A stretch of 64,000 nt of DNA, from NCBI GenBank assembly GCA_937925335.1, contig CALEWY010000022.1, forward strand, positions 1-64,000, in the 5' to 3' direction. The DNA comes from an uncultured Acidimicrobiales bacterium. Its GTDB lineage: Bacteria > Actinomycetota > Acidimicrobiia > Acidimicrobiales > SZUA-35. This document shows positions 59,801 through 64,000 of this stretch, in pieces (the stretch's first letter is position 1; each line of letters starts with the position of its first letter). The position numbers and the translations under genes were made by a program. The notes beneath the pieces were generated by a model. The model did not search any database, was not told where the DNA came from, and saw only the letters and a list, made by a program, of their open reading frames with translations.

Positions 59801-60367
59801 ATCATCGACGGGTTCCGAGACCTCTTCGAGAACTATCCGAGCACGGGCTACGGACTTCCGTTTGCGCTGATGCTTGCGCGAAGCGGACAACCGGACGAAG
59901 CCGTTCAGGTTCTCGAGTCGCTGTCCGAGAAGGAAATCCTGGCCGGCGGCGAGAACGAGCTCCAGTTCACCGTGCTGGCCGCCATGGCCGAACTCATGTG
60001 GTGGCTGAACGACGGACGTCTGGCCGATGAGATGACGGCAGCGCTGGAGCCAGCAGCTGGGCGAATCGTCGCCCTGTTCGACGGCATCACCCTGCAAGCA
60101 TCGGCGTCGGTAGGACTCGGGCTCGTGCACACACTCGCCGGGCGTCTCGACGAGGCAGAAGCATGCTTCACCGCATCGCTTGAGCACCACCGATCGGTTG
60201 GCGCACGGCCAGCCGAGGTCCGCAGCCTCGCCGGCCTCGCCGACGTCGCAAGCCGCGCCGGCGATCAGGAGCGAGCCCAAGAGTGGCTCGCCAGGGCCCG
60301 TCAATGCGCTGACGAGGTCGGCTCCTACGGCTGGCTCGTCGACGAGGTTGAACGGCGTTTTTCGTAG
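56867..60367 (+). CDS. SARP/BTAD-domain regulator with AAA ATPase and TPR-like region
   Basis: 1166 aa from the ATG at 56867; a GTG at 56885 would begin VQFEVLGPLRVSVDG, also plausible. OmpR-type DNA-binding domain 7-100 (HVTLRSYISNLRKLIEPD), bacterial transcriptional activator domain about 107-250, ATPase with Walker A GEPGIGKTTL near 306 and Walker B LIFEDLHWSDPTS near 416. The remaining 550 residues are helical repeats of TPR type. AfsR/SARP-type regulators respond to nutritional or metabolic state. It faces the E1-like gene and may regulate it. Confidence 0.93.
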   Translation: MIGGQTVQFEVLGPLRVSVDGRPVEIAGTKPRLVLLSLLMADGAVVSTDRLIEQVWGDKPPAKPHVTLRSYISNLRKLIEPDRTDGASRLLVTRSPGYQLDVDDIDVDARRFAALIAETRASQATGDTEAVLQHSSDALALWRADDLVELDAFPIDVAHLAQLRAEAMLANGQALLELGRPGEAVSTLTAQVAAHPADEALRRLQMLALYRSGRASDALTAAHDLRQHLGSQLGLDPSPPTIELEGRILANDPGLELSRAPRSAAPVAASDAEPVAAAIESPPGRDEAFLAITAEMDDGQVAVLTGEPGIGKTTLLAAAADASTSEGRRVVWGRCHDGGSSRTLWPWVSLLAQLTERLDDTTLAEVVGNRGRDLAGIVPEIGDRLGIEARSAADEFVISDAVVRLVRSVAEQTPCTLIFEDLHWSDPTSAKLLNIATSALVDAPVKVLASWRDTEPAHVEAETALAAVGRAAGRRRIELVGLDSPTIAELAEAELGERPGDDLLHVIADRTNGNPLFITELLRQADPGAAASTTIREVILQRVAQLPSGADDALSTASLCRAGFSEQMLQSPDAAANRETVEQTLSILDEAMARRLIEEDPERPNRFRFTHSLIAETLAESLSPLRRAQRHAQLGLTLQHLGAPDAELAHHFLEGARAGTAVVGAEYACQAARANRFLHDHLSSITLIERGLSALENAEGDERAISEVRIDLLIDLAQGRKHQRRPTDVHDLAVEAFELSREIGDESRMATAALAYTGNAPRSRQPVATQWLGYWNPPETALDMLQASVSKMSDDHPLRASVLLAHAAELYGPAADTERAAGFIEAGISAARHLDDAEQLAFGLLKKNSVLNRSLSIEERESTLQEVLDIAAVHDLPGLQFSANRWLAIAALDRGDRPAADAAVDAARSVAETTEDRHLNMEVESITIAMAMFDGAYDKADEALRAAFVKHSAISPGAMTRFSIQFGSVMEEKGRFDRIIDGFRDLFENYPSTGYGLPFALMLARSGQPDEAVQVLESLSEKEILAGGENELQFTVLAAMAELMWWLNDGRLADEMTAALEPAAGRIVALFDGITLQASASVGLGLVHTLAGRLDEAEACFTASLEHHRSVGARPAEVRSLAGLADVASRAGDQERAQEWLARARQCADEVGSYGWLVDEVERRFS

Positions 60368-60440
60368 CCGACATCTGGTCCCAGCCCACGTTCGACTGGG
60401 CGTGCAGAAGCGCCGAACGACACCTCTCACGGCTCTCTCG

Positions 60441-60475
60441 ACAGCCACCTCAACAGCCACCTCAACAGCGGCTCA
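60441..60475. repeat. 12-bp tandem repeat, about three copies
   Basis: ACAGCCACCTCA twice, then a degenerate ACAGCGGCTCA, in the 240-bp gap after the SARP gene. Confidence 0.85.
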
Positions 60476-60552
60476 ACAATTTCTCAACACAACTCTGCGA
60501 TGGTGTCCTTGTTGCCGGATCTGCCCAGTGATTCACAGCGACGAGTAAGCAT

Positions 60553-60589
60553 GCCGGTGCGAGGGATGGAGGGAACCCCACGCACCGGC
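60553..60589. terminator. hairpin between convergent SARP and SDR genes
   Basis: Perfect 9-bp stem GCCGGTGCG/CGCACCGGC with a 19-nt loop, then CTTTGCTGTTTT on the plus strand. Placed to end the SARP transcript, and possibly the SDR transcript on the other strand. Confidence 0.7.
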
Positions 60590-60607
60590 CTTTGCTGTTT
60601 TGGTGCG

Positions 60608-61378
60608 TCACACGAACTGCCCGGCGCACACGGTCAGGACCTGACCCGTTGTTCCCGATGACCGATCTGACAACAAGAACGCGGCCGTGTTCGCCGTCTC
60701 TTGCACAGTGATTGGCCGGCCGAGCGGCGGCGAAGTGACTTGGGGTACGTCGGAGTAGCTGGCCTGTTCAGCCACGGTCTCTTGAATCGTGCGGGTTTCG
60801 GGCATCGCAGACCCGCGCACACAGTTCACCCGGATGCCGTCGGCACCAAACTCGCCAGCGAGGGATCGGGTCAGTCCCTCGATCGCAGCACACGTCGCAG
60901 ACAGGTTCGCCATCCTTGCAGCCGTCATGACAGAAAGGGTGGCCGAGAGCGTGACCATCGACCCGCCGTCAGGGTTCTCTTTCATCTTGAACGCCGCTTC
61001 GCGCGAGGTGACAAAGGTGGAACCGAGGATGCGTTCGATTGGAATCATGAACTGTGACAACGACATCGACTCGACCGGCTCGGGGTACCCCAAGGCCTGT
61101 GGGCGCCCGCCGATGCCGTTGAACACGCCATCGATCGTTCCGGTCGAAACGAGCACTTCCTCGAGATGTTCTCGAACGCTCTCGGGTCGGGTCGCGTCGA
61201 CGACTGAACATCTCGCCTCATCGCCCAGTTGGCGTTGGAGATTCGCCACGGAAGCGGCTTTGTGTCCCGAGGCGAACACGGTCGCTCCTTCAGCGATGGC
61301 AGTCTTGGCGACTGCTGAGGCGATCGCCCCGGTCGCTGCAAACACCACAACGGTCTTGCCCGCAAGCAATCCAGTCAT
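60608..61378 (-). CDS. SDR-family protein with a degenerate active site
   Basis: 256 aa from the ATG at 61378, which overlaps the upstream stop by 1 nt (TGATG). The Rossmann start is VVVFAATGAIASAVAKTAIA, with the usual TGxxxGxG altered after TG. The catalytic region MANLSATCAAIEGLTRSLAG replaces the YxxxK pair by Leu159 and Cys163; Ser145 in TLSAT may remain. Late residues match SDRs (GIRVNCVRGSAMPET, FLLSDRSSGTTGQVL). It may be non-catalytic or use other chemistry, and is coupled to a flavodoxin-like reductase. Confidence 0.8.
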   Translation of the reverse strand: MTGLLAGKTVVVFAATGAIASAVAKTAIAEGATVFASGHKAASVANLQRQLGDEARCSVVDATRPESVREHLEEVLVSTGTIDGVFNGIGGRPQALGYPEPVESMSLSQFMIPIERILGSTFVTSREAAFKMKENPDGGSMVTLSATLSVMTAARMANLSATCAAIEGLTRSLAGEFGADGIRVNCVRGSAMPETRTIQETVAEQASYSDVPQVTSPPLGRPITVQETANTAAFLLSDRSSGTTGQVLTVCAGQFV

Positions 61379-61971
61379 CAAACTGCCCCCGCATTCCAAC
61401 GCTTGGTGGCCTCGGCCAAACGAACCCCGTACAGCTCTGCGGTGAGAAGGTCACCTTCCGGCGGCAGGTTTGAGCCGGGTCGCCCTCCGAGCGTTCCGAC
61501 ACCGCGATAGAAGCCGTAGGGATCGATGCCCCGTCCGTCGCCGGTCAGGTTCGATGACGGCGTGCCAGCACCAACCCACACCATGCGCAACTGAGCGGCC
61601 AGCGTCGAGAGGTAGTCGAGCGTGGAGGACTTGTCTCCGGAGGGGAACGATGAAGCTGTGAAGCCGCCAGCGATCTTGTCCATCCAGCCGTTCGTCATCC
61701 AAAACTGACCGGTTGCATACGCAAACGCTTGGAACTGCCACGACACGTTGCCCATATACGTGGGTGAGCCGAACACGATGCCATCCGCTGCCGTCAGCGC
61801 CTCGAGCACAGAGTCGTCGGACCAGCCGCCCTCCGAGTCGATCTGCGCACCGGTGATCTCGTGGGTACCGACATTGACACCGTCGACGCTCCCAGCTCCT
61901 CGAGCCACTGCTTCTGCAGTGCTCCCGGTGTGGCCGAGGCCCGTGTGGAAGATGATCTCCAGATTGCTCAT
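61378..61971 (-). CDS. flavodoxin/NAD(P)H:quinone oxidoreductase family protein
   Basis: 197 aa from the ATG at 61971. FHTGLGHTGSTAEAVARGA is the FMN phosphate loop, GIVFGSPTYMGNVSWQFQAF the WrbA/flavodoxin-like isoalloxazine loop, and IAGGFTASSFPSGDKSSTL the third loop. Such proteins reduce quinones with NAD(P)H. First gene of a two-gene operon with the SDR. It is divergent from a TetR gene with paired operator-like sites between them. Confidence 0.88.
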   Translation of the reverse strand: MSNLEIIFHTGLGHTGSTAEAVARGAGSVDGVNVGTHEITGAQIDSEGGWSDDSVLEALTAADGIVFGSPTYMGNVSWQFQAFAYATGQFWMTNGWMDKIAGGFTASSFPSGDKSSTLDYLSTLAAQLRMVWVGAGTPSSNLTGDGRGIDPYGFYRGVGTLGGRPGSNLPPEGDLLTAELYGVRLAEATKRWNAGAV

Positions 61972-61990
61972 GTGTGAACTTCTCTCTTTG

Positions 61991-62027
61991 TGGATCGATG
62001 TTCCATACACTATGGATCGCTGTTCCA
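61991..62027. promoter_or_regulatory. paired operator-like direct repeats for the TetR regulator
   Basis: TGGATCGATGTTCCA at 61991-62005 and TGGATCGCTGTTCCA at 62013-62027, 22 bp apart (two helical turns). Each has inverted ends TGGA...TCCA. They fill the promoter region between the flavodoxin-like gene and tetR. Confidence 0.7.
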
Positions 62028-62041
62028 CTAAGGTCAACCCC

Positions 62042-62644
62042 ATGGTTCGAACTCCCACCGCCGAGCTCTGGCCGGCCATCCTGGACGCAGCCGGAATCGT
62101 GCTCGAAGACGTCGGCGCCGGAGCGTTCACGCTGCGCGCTGTGGCCAAGCAGGCAGATGTGTCGCTGCAAAGCATCTACAACCGGTTCGCGTCGAAGAAC
62201 GACCTGTTGGATGAAATCGCCAACGACGGGTTCATCGCCCTCACTGCCACGCTGCTCGAACACGACGGCATCGCACTATCGGAATTCAAAGACCCAATCG
62301 GCAACATCACCGAAGGGCTCCGTCGCTACCGCGAATTCACCGTTGACAACGCACACGTCTACAGCCTCATGTTCGATGCCCCTCTCCCAGACTTCCGAGT
62401 CTCAGATCGCACGCTTGGTACTGCGTTTGGAAGCCTTACCGTCCTGGTCGATGCAGTCGCCAACGCGCAGCAGGCGTCCGAACTGATTCCAGGCGAACCC
62501 CTCGATCTTGCACAACGAGTCTGGGCTGCAGCACACGGCGTCGTCCGGTTCGAACTCACCCAAACCGGGTTCATCGATGACTGGGCAGTCCACTACACGA
62601 ACACCATTGCGACCATGATCGACGGACTCCGAACGAAGGACTAG
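62042..62644 (+). CDS. TetR/AcrR family transcriptional regulator
   Basis: 200 aa from the ATG at 62042. The DNA-binding domain is complete: PAILDAAGIVLEDVGAGAFT (helix 1) and LRAVAKQADVSLQSIYNRFA (helices 2-3). The ligand domain follows with WAAAHGVVRFELTQTGFID. It is predicted to repress the divergent flavodoxin-SDR operon and itself through the repeats at 61991-62027. Confidence 0.92.
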   Translation: MVRTPTAELWPAILDAAGIVLEDVGAGAFTLRAVAKQADVSLQSIYNRFASKNDLLDEIANDGFIALTATLLEHDGIALSEFKDPIGNITEGLRRYREFTVDNAHVYSLMFDAPLPDFRVSDRTLGTAFGSLTVLVDAVANAQQASELIPGEPLDLAQRVWAAAHGVVRFELTQTGFIDDWAVHYTNTIATMIDGLRTKD

Positions 62645-62690
62645 CGCAACGTGCGCTCGTCGCGAGGCTCGCAGCCGACAACGGCTGGAA

Positions 62691-63947
62691 TCAGCTCGGC
62701 GGTGTTTGGAGCTGACGGCGCAGGAGATCGAGGAGCGTGATCGTCGAGAACTGTCGGATTCGCTCGCGATCACCCGGCAACTGAACGGTTGTCGCGATCG
62801 AGCCTTCGTCGGTTGAGATCGCGAGGCACACCGTGCCAACCGGGCGTCCTTCGCTCTCATCCGGTCCGGCGACACCCGTCGTCGCGATACCAACGTCGGC
62901 TCCGAGCCCCATACGGGCTCCTTCGGCCATAGCGACGGCTGCCTCCTCGGTCACCACGGGGCCTTGCGGCACGCCGAGTACGCCGAACTTCACGTCGGGG
63001 TGATAGGCGACGACGCCACCTCGGAACACCGCGGACGCGCCAGGTACTGCGCACAAGCGCCCGGCGACGTAACCACCGGTGACCGACTCAGCGGCTGCGA
63101 GCGTGAGGCCCTGGGCCGCCAGTTCCTTGATCACAACGGTTTCCATGTTGTCGCCATCGAGCCCGAACACGATGTGGCCAATGAGGGGCTCGAGAACCGC
63201 CTGCTCTGCATCGAGCATGGCAGTCGCAGTTGCGTCGTCCGCAGCCTTCGCCGTGATTCGAACTTTGAGCCCCTCAACCCCGCTTGCGAGGAACGCAAGG
63301 GTCGGGTTGCCAGCCGGTTCGAGCTCATCGATGCGGTCGGCCAGCAACTCAGCCAGCGCCGACTCGCTCGTACCCCAGGTCCGCAGCACGCGACTACGAA
63401 TCACCGAGGTTTCGCCAGAACGAGCACGGAGATCGTCGATGACCGTTCCCGAGATCATTTCTTTCATCTCATACGGGACACCGGGCACGGCGTAGAGAAC
63501 CTTTTCCGAACCGTCCTCGGCCACGAACGGGCAGATGAGGCCCGGCGCCGTGCCAGGCTGTTCGGGGATGTTCGTTCCACCAGCCGGCACCATCGCCTGG
63601 CGAAGGTTGTTCTCGGGCATCGTGCGCCCGCGCGATTCGAACATGGCCCGGATCTTGTCTGCGAGGTCCTGACGCAGCTCGAGCTCAACCCCCATCATCT
63701 CGGCGATCATCTCTCGGGTGATGTCGTCTTGGGTCGGCCCGAGCCCGCCACAACAGATCACCGCATCGCTGCGCTCCAGCGCTTGGCGAAGCACCACTCG
63801 AATGCGATCTGGGTTGTCGCCAACCTTCGTCTGGTAGTGGGAGTTGATGCCAGCGGCCGCCAGCTCCTGGCCAATCCACGATGAGTTCGTGTCGATGATT
63901 TGACCGAGCAGCAGCTCAGTTCCGATGGCGACAACTTCAACGTTCAT
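62691..63947 (-). CDS. cinA: CinA family nicotinamide-nucleotide amidohydrolase
   Basis: 418 aa. The N-terminal molybdopterin-binding-like domain (VAIGTELLLGQIIDTNSSWI; VICCGGLGPTQDDITREMIA) has the COG1058 pyrophosphatase fold. The C-terminal domain (LAAAESVTGGYVAGRLCAVP; GIATTGVAGPDESEGRPVG) is the NMN deamidase that recycles nicotinamide mononucleotide. In many actinobacteria cinA sits next to recA; here about 9 kb of other genes separates them. Confidence 0.95.
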   Translation of the reverse strand: MNVEVVAIGTELLLGQIIDTNSSWIGQELAAAGINSHYQTKVGDNPDRIRVVLRQALERSDAVICCGGLGPTQDDITREMIAEMMGVELELRQDLADKIRAMFESRGRTMPENNLRQAMVPAGGTNIPEQPGTAPGLICPFVAEDGSEKVLYAVPGVPYEMKEMISGTVIDDLRARSGETSVIRSRVLRTWGTSESALAELLADRIDELEPAGNPTLAFLASGVEGLKVRITAKAADDATATAMLDAEQAVLEPLIGHIVFGLDGDNMETVVIKELAAQGLTLAAAESVTGGYVAGRLCAVPGASAVFRGGVVAYHPDVKFGVLGVPQGPVVTEEAAVAMAEGARMGLGADVGIATTGVAGPDESEGRPVGTVCLAISTDEGSIATTVQLPGDRERIRQFSTITLLDLLRRQLQTPPS

Positions 63948-64000
63948 AGGTCTCTTTCGTTCTCTCGACTCGTCGCGACCGTTCTGTCGAATCAGCCATG
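63937..64000 (-). CDS. possible C-terminal end of an upstream gene overlapping cinA
   Basis: The last 21 minus-strand codons of the window read MADSTERSRRVERTKETYER then TGA, overlapping the cinA start by 11 nt. The usual gene before cinA in actinobacteria is pgsA, but 20 residues are too few to identify it. The frame may instead be noncoding. Confidence 0.3.
   Translation of the reverse strand, partial: MADSTERSRRVERTKETYER

Overview
The window is high-GC DNA with the gene neighbourhoods of an actinobacterium: miaB, miaA-dapF-hflX, and lexA with a divergent small membrane gene followed by nrdR and nrdJ. LexA boxes have the Gram-positive form CGAACNNNNGTTCG. Many starts are GTG or TTG, and stop/start overlaps (ATGA, GTGA, TAATG) are common. 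The mix of DUF4214 repeats, a Coq4-like protein, a long-permease Aap-type amino-acid transporter and oxidative pentose-phosphate genes makes me favour an Acidimicrobiia (Ilumatobacter-like) organism. That placement is inference.

Layout. 1-0.35 kb: broken IS256-type transposase. 0.6-10.4 kb: vitamin B12-dependent ribonucleotide reductase (nrdJ), an acyl-CoA dehydrogenase, a RibD-type reductase, a lytic transglycosylase, nrdR, a small membrane gene and lexA. Three perfect LexA boxes lie between the last two. 10.5-24 kb: accessory stretch with a Coq4-like/TetR operon, a ferritin-like protein, hrpB, a VOC/TetR deletion scar, a methyltransferase, a secreted beta-propeller protein, an LD-carboxypeptidase, DUF3626, and two small genes among short dispersed repeats. 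23.5-34.4 kb: dapE, dapC, hflX, dapF, miaA (diaminopimelate synthesis and tRNA modification) and inositol-phosphate synthase. 34.5-40.5 kb: a LysR regulator and a four-gene amino-acid ABC transporter. 40.5-52.3 kb: miaB, a gnd-zwf-glk operon with a separate pgl, a HAD-VOC fusion, and a response regulator with a GGDEF/EAL protein. 52.5-64 kb: recA with a LexA box, an E1/transketolase-like enzyme, a large SARP/AAA/TPR regulator, an SDR-flavoprotein operon facing a TetR gene, and cinA.

How the genes connect. Two SOS loci are visible: lexA with its divergent membrane gene, and recA with a divergent membrane or lipoprotein gene. The leaders of the divergent membrane gene and of recA share a 25-26 nt motif. 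Glucokinase, Zwf, 6-phosphogluconolactonase and a short-form Gnd make a complete glucose-to-ribulose-5-phosphate route. DapC, DapE and DapF serve lysine and cell-wall synthesis.

Several proteins lack residues normally treated as catalytic or metal-binding: DapF (Cys to Ser), an APH-like protein (HGD to HGA), a 2H phosphoesterase-like protein (His to Tyr), an SDR (no YxxxK) and an ROK kinase (no zinc cysteines). I saw no CRISPR array, prophage, rRNA or tRNA.
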